Shown piece by piece: positions 24,363 through 32,980 of a DNA stretch of 64,000 nucleotides. The translations under genes and the position numbers were made by a program. This stretch comes from Pullilachnospira sp963929535. GTDB lineage: Bacteria > Bacillota > Clostridia > Lachnospirales > Lachnospiraceae. Numbering within the stretch: position 1 is the first letter of the stretch; every line of letters begins with the position of its first letter. The DNA lies in NCBI GenBank assembly GCA_963929535.1, contig CAWVIZ010000010.1, forward strand, positions 372,001 to 436,000, in the 5' to 3' direction. The notes beneath the pieces are model-generated. The model had not been told where the DNA came from, made no database searches, and saw only the letters and a program-made list of their open reading frames with translations.

Positions 24363-26162
24363 TTGAAAAAACAATCGAATGCAGCAAGGCTTCTGGGTTT
24401 TGCCGGCAGGTACAGAACGCTGACCGTGCTGGGATGCGTTTTGTCCGGTATAGCCGCTGTTGTGGGGCTGGTTCCCTATGTATGCGTATGGCTGGTGGCC
24501 AGGGACGCTCTGGAAGCGTATCCCCAGGTGGAATCAGCCCGGGGACTGGTGCGGTGGGGCTGGCTTGCCGTGGCCTTTGCGGTGGCAAATATCGTTATCT
24601 ATTTTGCGGCGCTGATGTGTACGCATATAGCGGCCTTCCGGACTGCGAGAAATATGCGTCATGCGGGTGTGGCCCATATTCTGGAGCTGCCCCTGGGATT
24701 TTTCTCCCGGGATCAGACAGGGCGCCTCAGAAAGGTGATCGATGACAATGCGTCGCTGACGGAAGACCTTCTGGCCCACAAACTGCCGGATCTGACGGCA
24801 GCAGCGGTGACTCCCGCGGCGGCGGTCATACTGCTGCTGGTTTTTGACTGGAGAATGGGCCTGCTCTGCCTTCTGACCATGGCGCTGGCCGTGGGGTGCA
24901 TGGCGGCTATGATGGGCGGAAAAAATGCGGGATTTTTTCACCGTTATCAAAGAGAGATCGAAAAGATGAGCGGTGAGGCAGTGGAGTATGTCCGGGGAAT
25001 TCCTGTGGTGAAGGTATTTCAGCAGACAGTCTATTCCTTTAAAGCTTTTTATGCGGCGATCCAGTCTTACAGCGATCTGGCCAGTCAGTATGCCATGAGC
25101 TGTCGGATGGGCCAGACAGGATTTCTCACCTGCATCAACGGAGCGTTCGCGCTGCTGATTCCGGCAGCCCTGCTTCTGGCTTCCGGAGGAAGCGGCTGGG
25201 GTGTGCTGGCAGACTTTATCTTTTACGCCCTTTTCGCACCGGCCTGCGGAGGTATGATCAACCGGATCATGTATGCGTCAGAATCCGTGATGGAGGCCAA
25301 CGAGGCAATGATGAAGCTGGATCAGATCCTGGACCAGAAGCCTCTGGAAAAGCCGGAGGACCCCAGGAAACCCCAGGGAACAGCAGTGGCCTTTCGCCAT
25401 GTCACTTTCCGTTATCCGGGAGCATCCCGCACTGCCCTGAAGGATGTGAGTTTCACAGTGCAGGAGGGAACCGTTGTGGGACTGGTGGGTCCCTCCGGGG
25501 GAGGAAAGTCCACGGCCGCGGCCCTGATCCCCCGGTTCTGGGACGTGGATGAAGGAAGTGTCCTGGTGGGCGGCGTGGATGTACGTCGGATAGACAATGA
25601 GGAGCTGATGCGGTATGTGGCATTTGTGTTTCAGGATACCCGGCTGTTTAAAGTTAGCCTTCTGGAGAATATCCGCATGGCCCGGCCTTCGGCCACACGC
25701 CGTGAGGTGATGGAGGCCGCCTGCGCCGCCCAGTGCGGGGATATCCTGGAGAAGCTTCCCCAGGGACTGGATACTGTGGTGGGAACCAGAGGTGTCTATT
25801 TATCCGGCGGGGAAGCCCAGAGGATCGCCCTGGCGAGAGCGATCCTGAAGGATGCGCCCATCGTGGTGCTGGATGAGGCTACCGCATTTGCCGACCCTGA
25901 AAATGAAGCGCTGATCCAGAAGGCTTTCGGGGTGCTTACCAGAGGAAAGACGGTACTGATGATCGCTCATCGGCTGTCCACGGTCCGGAATGCGGATCAG
26001 ATCCTGGTACTGGATAAGGGTGTTCTGCGGGAACAGGGAAGTCACCGGGAGCTGCTGGAGAAGAATGGACTGTATGCGGAAATGTGGAAAGATTATCAGC
26101 AGGCAGCGGCCTGGAAAGTGGGTAGGGCTGCCCGGACAGAAGGGAAGGAGGCACTTGTATGA
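24363..26162 (+). CDS. ABC exporter subunit (membrane + ATPase domains), first of pair
   Basis: 599 aa. A six-helix ABC transmembrane domain (residues about 20-310) followed by an ATPase: Walker A G-P-S-G-G-G-K-S-T, signature Y-L-S-G-G-E-A-Q-R, Walker B I-V-V-L-D-E-A-T-A-F-A-D-P-E. The G-G-G Walker A and the A-F-A-D D-loop resemble the IrtA/IrtB-YbtP/Q group. The signature reads L-S-G-G-E-A-Q-R, so this site looks competent. TTG start at 24363 behind AAAAAGGAGG. Stop overlaps the next start (ATGA), so the two subunits are made together as a heterodimer. Export of a drug, peptide or siderophore-like compound is inferred. Confidence 0.92.
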   Translation: MKKQSNAARLLGFAGRYRTLTVLGCVLSGIAAVVGLVPYVCVWLVARDALEAYPQVESARGLVRWGWLAVAFAVANIVIYFAALMCTHIAAFRTARNMRHAGVAHILELPLGFFSRDQTGRLRKVIDDNASLTEDLLAHKLPDLTAAAVTPAAAVILLLVFDWRMGLLCLLTMALAVGCMAAMMGGKNAGFFHRYQREIEKMSGEAVEYVRGIPVVKVFQQTVYSFKAFYAAIQSYSDLASQYAMSCRMGQTGFLTCINGAFALLIPAALLLASGGSGWGVLADFIFYALFAPACGGMINRIMYASESVMEANEAMMKLDQILDQKPLEKPEDPRKPQGTAVAFRHVTFRYPGASRTALKDVSFTVQEGTVVGLVGPSGGGKSTAAALIPRFWDVDEGSVLVGGVDVRRIDNEELMRYVAFVFQDTRLFKVSLLENIRMARPSATRREVMEAACAAQCGDILEKLPQGLDTVVGTRGVYLSGGEAQRIALARAILKDAPIVVLDEATAFADPENEALIQKAFGVLTRGKTVLMIAHRLSTVRNADQILVLDKGVLREQGSHRELLEKNGLYAEMWKDYQQAAAWKVGRAARTEGKEALV

Positions 26163-27910
26163 TCGGAAAACTGCAGCATGTGTTTGCTCTCAGTGAAAAA
26201 GGGGCGAGAGATTTTGTGAAAGCCGTGATCCTCTGTTTCCTGTGCAACGTGGGCCTGATGCTTCCGGTGGGGGTGGTAATGGCCACGATCCGGTATTTTC
26301 TGGATACCCTGGAAGCGGGAGGAGATCCGGCTGAAAAGCTGTGGCTGTATACCGGAGCGGCCCTGCTGGTACTTCTGGTGCTGTTTCTGCTGCATTATAT
26401 TCAGTATGCCGCTCTGTATCTGGCCACCTACAAAGAGAGCGCCAGCCGGCGGGTCAGTCTGGCGGAAACCCTGCGGAAGCTGCCGCTGAGCTTTTTCGGA
26501 AACCGGGATCTCAGCGATCTGACGGCCACGATGATCGCTGACTGCTCCAGTCTGGATCAGATGTTTTCCCATTATATCCCCCAGTTGTTCGCGTCTGTTT
26601 TTTCTACTGTTTTTATTGGGATCTGCATGCTGGTTTTCGATTGGAGAATGGCCCTGGCAGTGCTTTGGGTACTCCCGGTGGCAGTACTGCTCACCGCAGG
26701 TTCCAAAAAACTGCAGGATCTGTGCGGAACGAAAAATATCCTGGCCAAGCGGGCCGTCACCGACAGTATCCAGGAATGCCTGGAAAATGTCCGGGATATC
26801 AAGGCAAGCAGCCGCCGGGAGATTACCATGGAAAATCTGGATCAGCGCCTGGAAAATGCGGAAAAAAGCGCCATACGTTCCGAACTGGCCACAGGGGTGT
26901 TTGTCTGCTCGGCTCAGGCATTTCTGCGGATCGGTCTTGCCACTACAGTTCTGGTGGGAGCGGATCTTCTGATGAGGGGGGAACTGTCCTTCCTGTATTT
27001 TCTGGGATTCCTGTTTGCAGCTGCCAGGCTGTATGATCCGATGGGAACGGTGCTGCAGAATATTGCCGCCACCTTTAATGCCAAACTGCAGATCAACCGG
27101 ATGCGCGCCATTCTGGAACAGCCGGTACAGACCGGAAGCGAAGAATTTAGTCCCGAAAATTTTGATATTGTGTTTGATCATGTGAAGTTTGCTTACCGGG
27201 AAGGGGAGAGCGTGCTGGAGGATGTATCCTTTACGGCAAAGCAGGGGCAGGTGACGGCTCTGGTGGGGCCTTCCGGCGGAGGAAAATCCACAGCATGCAA
27301 GCTGGCCGCCCGTTTCTGGGACATCCAGAAAGGAAAGATCACTCTGGGAGGGACGGACATTTCCACAGTGGATCCGGAAACGCTTTTGAAGCATTATTCC
27401 TTTGTGTTCCAGGATGTAGTGTTGTTTCGGGACACGATCATGGAGAATATCCGGCTGGGCCGCAGAGATGCCACCGATGAGGAGGTGTATGCTGCCGCGA
27501 AAGCCGCCCGGTGTGAGGAATTTATCCGGCAACTGCCCCAGGGATATCAGACGGTGGTGGGAGAGAACGGATCCACACTGTCCGGGGGTGAGCGGCAGAG
27601 GATTTCCATTGCCCGGGCTCTTTTAAAGGATGCTCCGATCATTCTTCTGGACGAGGCCACCGCCTCCCTGGATGTGGAAAATGAAACGGCCGTGCAGGAG
27701 GCTCTTTCCCGGCTTGTGAAAAATAAGACAGTTCTGATCATTGCACACCGGATGCGTACGGTTACGGGAGCGGATAAGATCGTAGTTCTGGCAGAAGGAA
27801 AGGTGGCGGAAGAGGGGACTCCGGAGGAGCTGTACAGAAAGAACGGGCTTTACACTCATATGGTGCGTCTTCAGTCGGAATCTCAGGACTGGACTCCCCG
27901 GCAGCAGTGA
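26159..27910 (+). CDS. ABC exporter subunit, second of pair
   Basis: 583 aa with the same plan: transmembrane domain (residues about 20-310), then Walker A G-P-S-G-G-G-K-S-T-A-C-K, Q-loop F-V-F-Q-D-V-V-L, signature L-S-G-G-E-R-Q-R, Walker B I-I-L-L-D-E-A-T-A-S-L-D, H-loop I-A-H-R-M. Starts at an ATG overlapping the stop of the first subunit by 4 bp. Both subunits have complete ATP sites, unlike asymmetrical exporters such as TM287/288. Probably controlled by the TetR regulator upstream. Confidence 0.92.
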   Translation: MIGKLQHVFALSEKGARDFVKAVILCFLCNVGLMLPVGVVMATIRYFLDTLEAGGDPAEKLWLYTGAALLVLLVLFLLHYIQYAALYLATYKESASRRVSLAETLRKLPLSFFGNRDLSDLTATMIADCSSLDQMFSHYIPQLFASVFSTVFIGICMLVFDWRMALAVLWVLPVAVLLTAGSKKLQDLCGTKNILAKRAVTDSIQECLENVRDIKASSRREITMENLDQRLENAEKSAIRSELATGVFVCSAQAFLRIGLATTVLVGADLLMRGELSFLYFLGFLFAAARLYDPMGTVLQNIAATFNAKLQINRMRAILEQPVQTGSEEFSPENFDIVFDHVKFAYREGESVLEDVSFTAKQGQVTALVGPSGGGKSTACKLAARFWDIQKGKITLGGTDISTVDPETLLKHYSFVFQDVVLFRDTIMENIRLGRRDATDEEVYAAAKAARCEEFIRQLPQGYQTVVGENGSTLSGGERQRISIARALLKDAPIILLDEATASLDVENETAVQEALSRLVKNKTVLIIAHRMRTVTGADKIVVLAEGKVAEEGTPEELYRKNGLYTHMVRLQSESQDWTPRQQ

Positions 27911-27951
27911 TGTTAAAAAATTAACGTTTTTGAAAAAATTAGAGAATTTTT

Positions 27952-27980
27952 ATTGATTTAATCAATTAATCATGTATAAT
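27952..27980 (+). promoter_or_regulatory. promoter and palindrome upstream of pckA
   Basis: TTGATT (27953-27958), 16-bp spacer, TATAAT (27975-27980). The -35 is embedded in the perfect palindrome ATTGATTTAATCAAT (27952-27966), a possible operator. Transcript leader about 95 nt. Confidence 0.65.
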
Positions 27981-28080
27981 TAGGGATAAGGATGTCGGAA
28001 GGGTCCACTTCCTTACACATACGGACAGAGCAAAAGCCATGTCCTGTATGAGAATAATAAAGAAAAGAGGTTAAACGAAG

Positions 28081-29685
28081 ATGGCAGAAATCAATTTAAG
28101 TAAGTATGGCATTACTGGCACCACAGAAATCGTGCACAATCCTTCTTATGAGATGCTGTTTGAAGAGGAGACAAAGTCCGATCTTCAGGGATTCGAAAAA
28201 GGACAGGTGAGTGAACTCGGCGCAGTGAATGTAATGACTGGCGAATATACAGGCCGTTCACCCAAAGATAAGTTCATCGTTATGGACGAGAATTCCAAAG
28301 ATACCGTATGGTGGACTTCTGACGAATATAAGAACGACAACCATCCCGCTTCTGAGGAGACATGGAACACGGTAAAGGACATCGCCTTAAAAGAGCTGTC
28401 TGACAAGAGACTGTTCGTGGTAGATGCTTTCTGTGGTGCCAACAAAGATACGAGAATGTCCATCCGCTTTATTATGGAAGTGGCATGGCAGGCCCACTTT
28501 GTGACCAACATGTTCATTCAGCCCACTGCTGAGGAGCTGGAGAACTTTGAGCCGGATTTCATCGTTTACAACGCTTCCAAGGCGAAGGTAGAGAATTACA
28601 AGGAGCTGGGCCTGAATTCTGAGACAGCTGTTGTGTTCAATATCACCAGCCGTGAGCAGGTTATCCTGAACACCTGGTACGGTGGAGAGATGAAGAAGGG
28701 TATGTTCTCCATGATGAACTACTATCTGCCGCTGAAGGGCATCGCTTCCATGCACTGCTCTGCAAACACAGATATGAACGGCGAGAACACCGCCATCTTC
28801 TTCGGACTGTCCGGTACAGGAAAGACCACCCTGTCCACAGATCCCAAGCGTCTGCTGATCGGTGATGACGAGCACGGCTGGGATGACAACGGTGTGTTCA
28901 ACTTCGAGGGCGGATGCTATGCCAAGGTTATCAACCTGGACAAGGATTCCGAGCCGGATATCTACAACGCTATCAAACGCAACGCTCTTCTGGAGAATGT
29001 TACTCTGGATGCTGACGGAAAGATCGATTTCGATGATAAGAGTGTAACCGAGAATACCCGTGTATCTTATCCCATCGACCATATCGAGAAGATCGTACGT
29101 CCGGTTTCCGCCGCTCCGGCAGCGAAAGAAGTGATCTTCCTGTCCGCTGACGCATTCGGCGTACTGCCTCCGGTATCCATCCTGACTCCGGAGCAGACCC
29201 AGTACTATTTCCTGTCTGGATTTACCGCTAAGCTGGCTGGAACAGAGAGAGGAATCACAGAGCCTACTCCTACCTTCTCTGCTTGCTTTGGACAGGCATT
29301 CCTGGAGCTGCATCCCACCAAATATGCTGAGGAGCTGGTAAAGAGAATGGAGCAGAGCGGCGCCAAGGCTTACCTGGTGAACACCGGATGGAACGGAACC
29401 GGAAAACGTATCTCCATCAAGGATACCCGCGGAATCATCGATGCGATCTTAAGCGGCGATATCCTGAAGGCTGAGACCAAGAAGATCCCGTACTTCAACA
29501 TTGAGGTTCCCACCCAGCTGCCGGGCGTTGATACCAACATCCTGGATCCCAGAGATACCTACGCTGACGTTTCCGAGTGGGAGACCAAGGCCAAGGATCT
29601 GGCTGGAAGATTCATTAAGAACTTCAAAAAATACGAAGGAAATGAGGCCGGAAAAGCACTGGTTGCTGCCGGACCGCAGCTTTAA
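28081..29685 (+). CDS. pckA: phosphoenolpyruvate carboxykinase (ATP)
   Basis: 534 aa, the usual length of the ATP-dependent enzyme. The kinase-1a P-loop is G-L-S-G-T-G-K-T-T-L-S; the substrate/metal site is visible in G-R-S-P-K-D-K-F, H-C-S-A-N and G-D-D-E-H-G-W. It interconverts oxaloacetate + ATP and PEP + CO2 + ADP; in anaerobes it often runs in the carboxylating direction, feeding succinate or anaplerosis. ATG behind AAAGAGG. Codon use is strongly biased, as in highly expressed genes. Own promoter and own terminator. Confidence 0.97.
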   Translation: MAEINLSKYGITGTTEIVHNPSYEMLFEEETKSDLQGFEKGQVSELGAVNVMTGEYTGRSPKDKFIVMDENSKDTVWWTSDEYKNDNHPASEETWNTVKDIALKELSDKRLFVVDAFCGANKDTRMSIRFIMEVAWQAHFVTNMFIQPTAEELENFEPDFIVYNASKAKVENYKELGLNSETAVVFNITSREQVILNTWYGGEMKKGMFSMMNYYLPLKGIASMHCSANTDMNGENTAIFFGLSGTGKTTLSTDPKRLLIGDDEHGWDDNGVFNFEGGCYAKVINLDKDSEPDIYNAIKRNALLENVTLDADGKIDFDDKSVTENTRVSYPIDHIEKIVRPVSAAPAAKEVIFLSADAFGVLPPVSILTPEQTQYYFLSGFTAKLAGTERGITEPTPTFSACFGQAFLELHPTKYAEELVKRMEQSGAKAYLVNTGWNGTGKRISIKDTRGIIDAILSGDILKAETKKIPYFNIEVPTQLPGVDTNILDPRDTYADVSEWETKAKDLAGRFIKNFKKYEGNEAGKALVAAGPQL

Positions 29686-29708
29686 TAAAAAGCATGAAAA
29701 GCACTTCA

Positions 29709-29737
29709 GGGGTGCGGCGCAAGCCGCGCCCCTTTTT
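29709..29737 (+). terminator. terminator of pckA
   Basis: GGGGTGCGGC / GCCGCGCCCC stem with a GCAA loop, followed by TTTTTG. Confidence 0.92.
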
Positions 29738-29755
29738 GACAGGAGGTATTTGCTG

Positions 29756-30405
29756 ATGCCGATACAAGGAATTGCGCAGCCCGCCGTTATTCAGATCCGG
29801 CAGGGCCTCCGTCTGACGGCTTATGATGGGAAATATGATTTTGCATATGATTGGTACCAGGATGAAGAGACCATTTATCTGGTGGATGGGATCAGAGAGC
29901 CTTACTCTCATCAGAAACTGAAACAGATGTATGAATATCTGAACAGCCAGGGAGAACTGTACTTTATTCCCGCGGGCAACGAGCCAAGCGGACATGCTTG
30001 CATGTCCATTTGGCGACTGCCGCGAGGGTCAAATACCCCGTAGCTCTGCTGCGGGGTATTTGACTGAAGTGGATCAGGAATCAGGACGGTGGCTATATTC
30101 CCATTGGAGATGTGACCTTTTGGAAAGAGGACATGCCCATCGTAATCGGAGAAAAATCCTTCCGGGGACATGGAATTGGGAAGAAAGTGATCGGTCATCT
30201 GGTGGAACGGGGAAGGCAGCTGGGATACGACTGGCTGTATGTGGATGAAATATACAGATATAATACGGCTTCCCGAAAGTGTTTTGAAAGTGCCGGGTTT
30301 GAGCCATATGAGAAGACAGAAAGGGGAGACCGGTTTCGGCTGGACCTGAGAAACAAAAGACAGGATAAGGGAAAATTTGCTGAAAATACACTCCTAAAAA
30401 ATTAA
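29756..30405 (+). pseudogene. GNAT acetyltransferase interrupted by a family B repeat
   Basis: ATG 29756 behind AGGAGG starts a GNAT protein (Q-P-A-V-I-Q-I-R-Q-G-L-R-L ... Y-L-N-S-Q-G-E-L-Y-F-I). At 29969 the gene runs into a family B repeat and a stop (30041-30043). The rest of the protein, K-W-I-R-N-Q-D-G-G-Y-I-P-I-G-D-V-T-F and the acetyl-CoA loop F-R-G-H-G-I-G-K-K-V-I, followed by N-T-A-S-R-K-C-F-E-S-A-G-F, resumes at about 30067 and ends at 30405. Removing 98 bp (29969-30066) would restore one frame. The downstream part alone could not fold as a full enzyme. Confidence 0.8.
29969..30066 (+). repeat. family B repeat inserted in a gene
   Basis: Starts CCGCGGGCAACGAGCCAAGC, contains the palindrome GGACATGCTTGCATGTCC, then GCGACTGCCGCGAGGG and a terminal hairpin (AAATACCCCGTAG / CTGCGGGGTATTT). 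The first 45 bp are the same as at 13501. Longest and best-delimited copy because the host gene marks its borders. Confidence 0.8.
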
Positions 30406-30437
30406 AAAGTTGTATATCTTTTCTCTGCTATAGGAGT

Positions 30438-30574
30438 TATAATATACATGTAACAAGGGTGAGACGATACTTAACCAGACCAGTAAGGCCGCTAAGCAAT
30501 CGCAGCAGTTTTGCAGAGCGCCGGAGGGCTTCTGTAAACGGCAACATTTTTCAGATGACAGGAGGAAAAGATAA
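30438..30574 (+). promoter_or_regulatory. promoter and leader of the L25 gene
   Basis: TATAAT at 30438-30443 (no clear -35). The following about 125-nt leader has GGCCGCTAAGC and CGGAGGGCTTC stretches that could form stems. L25/Ctc genes are often stress-controlled; no known riboswitch was recognised. Confidence 0.4.
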
Positions 30575-31156
30575 ATGAATACTTTGAAAGCTGAAAAAAG
30601 AAACATGCAGATCAAGGCCAAAAAGCTTAGACGGGAAGGATATGTGACCGGCAACGTGTTCGGCAGGGAGATGAAGGAGTCCATGCCGATCCAGATTGAG
30701 AAGGCCGCCGCAGAGCGTCTGCTGAAGACCAGCGGAAAGGGCAGCCAGATCATGCTGGAGGTGGACGGACAGACAATGGATGTACTGATCAAGGAGATCG
30801 ATTATAATCCGCTGAAAAACCAGATTGATGAGATGGATTTTCAGGCTCTGGTAAGCGGTGAGAAAGTACATTCTGTGGCAGAGGTACATCTGCTGAACCA
30901 GAGCAAGGTGAGCACGGGTATTGTGGAGCTGGTGCTTCATGAGATTTCATACAAAGCCGTTCCGGCCGCGCTGGTGGAGAAGATAGAGATTGATGTGGGA
31001 GATATGCAGGTGGGAGATACCGTCAAGGTTCGGGAGCTGCCCATCGCTTCTGATCCCAATGTGGACGTGACCACGGACCTGGATTCTGTAGTGGTTACCG
31101 TGGCGGAGGTTCACGGTGAACCGGAGAGTGAAAGCACCGAAAGCACCGGGGAATGA
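30575..31156 (+). CDS. rplY: 50S ribosomal protein L25/general stress protein Ctc
   Basis: 193 aa, two domains: an N-terminal L25 5S-rRNA-binding domain (L-R-R-E-G-Y-V-T-G-N-V-F-G and the L-I-K-E-I-D-Y-N-P-L segment) and a C-terminal TL5/Ctc beta domain (V-A-E-V-H-L-L-N-Q-S-K ... G-I-V-E-L-V-L-H-E-I) ending in an acidic tail. It binds 5S rRNA in the large subunit. ATG behind ACAGGAGGAAAAG. Single gene with its own terminator. N-terminus lacks the usual R-x-G-x-x-R-x-L-R start but keeps the R-R-E-G-x-V-x-G core. Confidence 0.88.
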   Translation: MNTLKAEKRNMQIKAKKLRREGYVTGNVFGREMKESMPIQIEKAAAERLLKTSGKGSQIMLEVDGQTMDVLIKEIDYNPLKNQIDEMDFQALVSGEKVHSVAEVHLLNQSKVSTGIVELVLHEISYKAVPAALVEKIEIDVGDMQVGDTVKVRELPIASDPNVDVTTDLDSVVVTVAEVHGEPESESTESTGE

Positions 31157-31201
31157 ATGAGCACAGTGTGACAGGATGGAAAAACGGAACCAGTAGAAAG
31201 G

Positions 31202-31236
31202 AAAAAGAGCGGACCGGAAAATGGTTCGCTCTTTTT
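31202..31236 (+). terminator. terminator of rplY
   Basis: AAAAAGAGCG-GACC pairs with GGTT-CGCTCTTTTT. Confidence 0.92.
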
Positions 31237-31287
31237 CTGTCAAACCGGATCCTGGACCCGCAGGGGAGCAGTAACACAGAAGTGCTG

Positions 31288-31448
31288 CCTGTTGTGGTTA
31301 CAGTTCAGCTTTCCAATATCCCGCGAGGTGTCACGCTGCGTTCGCAGCGTGATCCCGAGATTTGCGGGCGCCAGGCTGCGAAAATCGCAGCCTGTGTGCA
31401 TGCATTTGTAACAGTGAAGCCGGAAGGCTGAACTGTTACCTGTTGTGG
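31288..31448 (+). mobile_element. family A MITE-like element with 10-bp target duplication
   Basis: Element body 31298-31438 (141 bp). Left end TTACAGTTCAGCTTTCC and right end GGAAGGCTGAACTGTTA are inverted repeats matching at 15 of 17 positions. It is flanked by a perfect 10-bp direct repeat, CCTGTTGTGG (31288-31297 and 31439-31448). It contains an internal hairpin (CACGCTGCG / CGCAGCGTG) and the family core CAGTGAAGCCGGAAGG. No coding capacity. Size, inverted ends and flanking duplication are those of a non-autonomous DNA transposon; the transposase is not in this window. Confidence 0.8.
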
Positions 31449-31528
31449 GGAAAATAAGTGAGAATACATTGTAAATTTCCGAGCCGATGTGGTATGATAA
31501 AAGGAATAAAAAAGAAAGGACGGAAACC

Positions 31529-31903
31529 ATGGGACTACAGGAAATTATGGCAGAGGATCGCTTTGTGGTGGCAGGCGATACTCTGAATGAAGAAAAATAT
31601 GCCTTCAGGATCAAGCATGCTCTTCTGGAACATGGCTATCAGGTGCAGTGTGTGGGAAAAGAGCTTTCTTCGCTGAATGATATTCAGGGAGAGCTTGGGA
31701 TCATTGATCTGTGTATCCATCCGGCCAAAGGAATCGGGCTTTTGCGGGAGTGCCGCAAGCCCTGCAGAGGAGTTTTGATCCAGCCGGGAGCGGAGAGCCA
31801 GGAGATTTTTGATTATCTGAAGGAGCAGGGAATCCCGTATCTTCAGGGCTGCGCCCTGGTGGGACTGCGGCTGTATCCTAAAAAAGAGAAAAAGGAAAGA
31901 TAA
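31529..31903 (+). CDS. CoA-binding domain protein (YccU-like)
   Basis: 124 aa. A Rossmann-like CoA-binding fold: V-V-A-G-D-T-L-N-E-E-K-Y-A-F-R-I-K start, G-Y-Q-V-Q-C-V, I-I-D-L-C-I-H-P-A-K-G, G-V-L-I-Q-P-G-A-E-S and the closing G-C-A-L-V-G-L-R-L. The family has the ligand-binding half of succinyl-CoA synthetase without catalytic parts; the role is unknown. The ATG at 31529 follows GAAAGGACGG. Ends 30 bp before the zinc-ribbon protein gene. Confidence 0.8.
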   Translation: MGLQEIMAEDRFVVAGDTLNEEKYAFRIKHALLEHGYQVQCVGKELSSLNDIQGELGIIDLCIHPAKGIGLLRECRKPCRGVLIQPGAESQEIFDYLKEQGIPYLQGCALVGLRLYPKKEKKER

Positions 31904-31933
31904 GATCAGATACAAAAGAGGAGGGAAATAAGG

Positions 31934-32980
31934 ATGTTTTGTCCAAAATGCGGAACAAAAGCAGAGCCTGGGGACCGATTCTGCGGAAAGTGCGGATTTC
32001 CTCTGGGGGAAGCGGGGGATCAGCAGACACAGACCGGGAACGACCAGGCACAGCAGAACGGAGCCTGGAAGAATCCGATGGAAGGAGACGGCTCCTGGAA
32101 GAATCCGGCAGAACAGACCGGAGGAGCCTGGGCGAACCAGGGCGGAAACTGGGATACCCGGGGAAGCGGGGAGGAGTATGGGGAGCCGGAATATAAAGAA
32201 CCGAAAAAGCCCAAGTGGTGGCTCTTTATTCTTTTGGGAGTAATACTGGTGGCGCTGATCGCGGTCCTTCTGGTGCTGATTTTTATGAAAGACGACAGGA
32301 AGGATGAGGATTCTTCTTCTGAGACGGTTCAGGAAGTACTGGAGGAGGGAGAGTCGGCGGAGGAGAACGGCGATGCGGTGACCGGAGGCGATGCACCGGA
32401 GGATTTTGATCTGGGAGCACTGGAGGATTCCGGTGAGGAGGCTGCAACGGAGCCCACAGCCACGCCGACGCCCACACCGGAACCGGAGCCTGAGCTGGTG
32501 ACTGACAGCGGAGATATCGCGCAGATCCGTCAGGATTACTGGAGAGTGGGAGAAGAGAATATTCTGAACTACAGCGCTTCCTCCACTATTCAGCAGGATA
32601 ACGGAGTGATCAATCCGCCCATTTATCTTTTTGACAATGATGACCAGACCAACTGGCAGGAGGGAGTGGAAGACTCCGGAGAGGGGGAATTTCTTTCCTT
32701 TGCCTTCGACCAGGAATATCAGATTTCCGCCATGACCTTCCGGCTGGGAAACTGGAAGTCAGATACCTACTATCATGGAAACAACCGGCCAAAGACCCTG
32801 CGGCTGGAGCTGGGAGACTATTCCTGGAGCGTGACATTTCCGGATGAATGGCAGGAGTTCGGCGTGAGGTTTACATCGCCGGTATCCTCTGCGGATCTGA
32901 AGATCACGCTGGAGGAAGTCTACGAGGGAACGGATTGGGATGATACCGCCATTACGGAAGTGGGTGTGTGGTACCGATGA
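31934..32980 (+). CDS. zinc-ribbon membrane protein with discoidin-like glycan-binding domain
   Basis: 348 aa. Residues 1-27 are a zinc ribbon (C-P-K-C-G ... C-G-K-C-G-F-P-L); 30-95 are Q/G/W-rich low-complexity repeats (G-A-W-K-N-P, G-S-W-K-N-P, G-A-W-A-N-Q); 96-120 is one transmembrane helix; then an acidic T-P-T-P-E-P linker; and a C-terminal beta-sandwich (about 200-348) like the NADase-type glycan-binding/F5-8 family (I-Y-L-F-D-N-D-D-Q-T-N-W-Q-E-G, L-R-L-E-L-G-D-Y-S-W). No signal peptide, so the ribbon stays inside and the lectin-like domain outside. The stop overlaps the start of the M15 peptidase, which suggests a joint cell-wall role. Confidence 0.8.
   Translation: MFCPKCGTKAEPGDRFCGKCGFPLGEAGDQQTQTGNDQAQQNGAWKNPMEGDGSWKNPAEQTGGAWANQGGNWDTRGSGEEYGEPEYKEPKKPKWWLFILLGVILVALIAVLLVLIFMKDDRKDEDSSSETVQEVLEEGESAEENGDAVTGGDAPEDFDLGALEDSGEEAATEPTATPTPTPEPEPELVTDSGDIAQIRQDYWRVGEENILNYSASSTIQQDNGVINPPIYLFDNDDQTNWQEGVEDSGEGEFLSFAFDQEYQISAMTFRLGNWKSDTYYHGNNRPKTLRLELGDYSWSVTFPDEWQEFGVRFTSPVSSADLKITLEEVYEGTDWDDTAITEVGVWYR

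Noticed and set aside
29911..30248. Separate small genes in both directions around 30000
   Set aside because: These frames come from the palindromic repeat and from out-of-frame reading of the interrupted GNAT gene.
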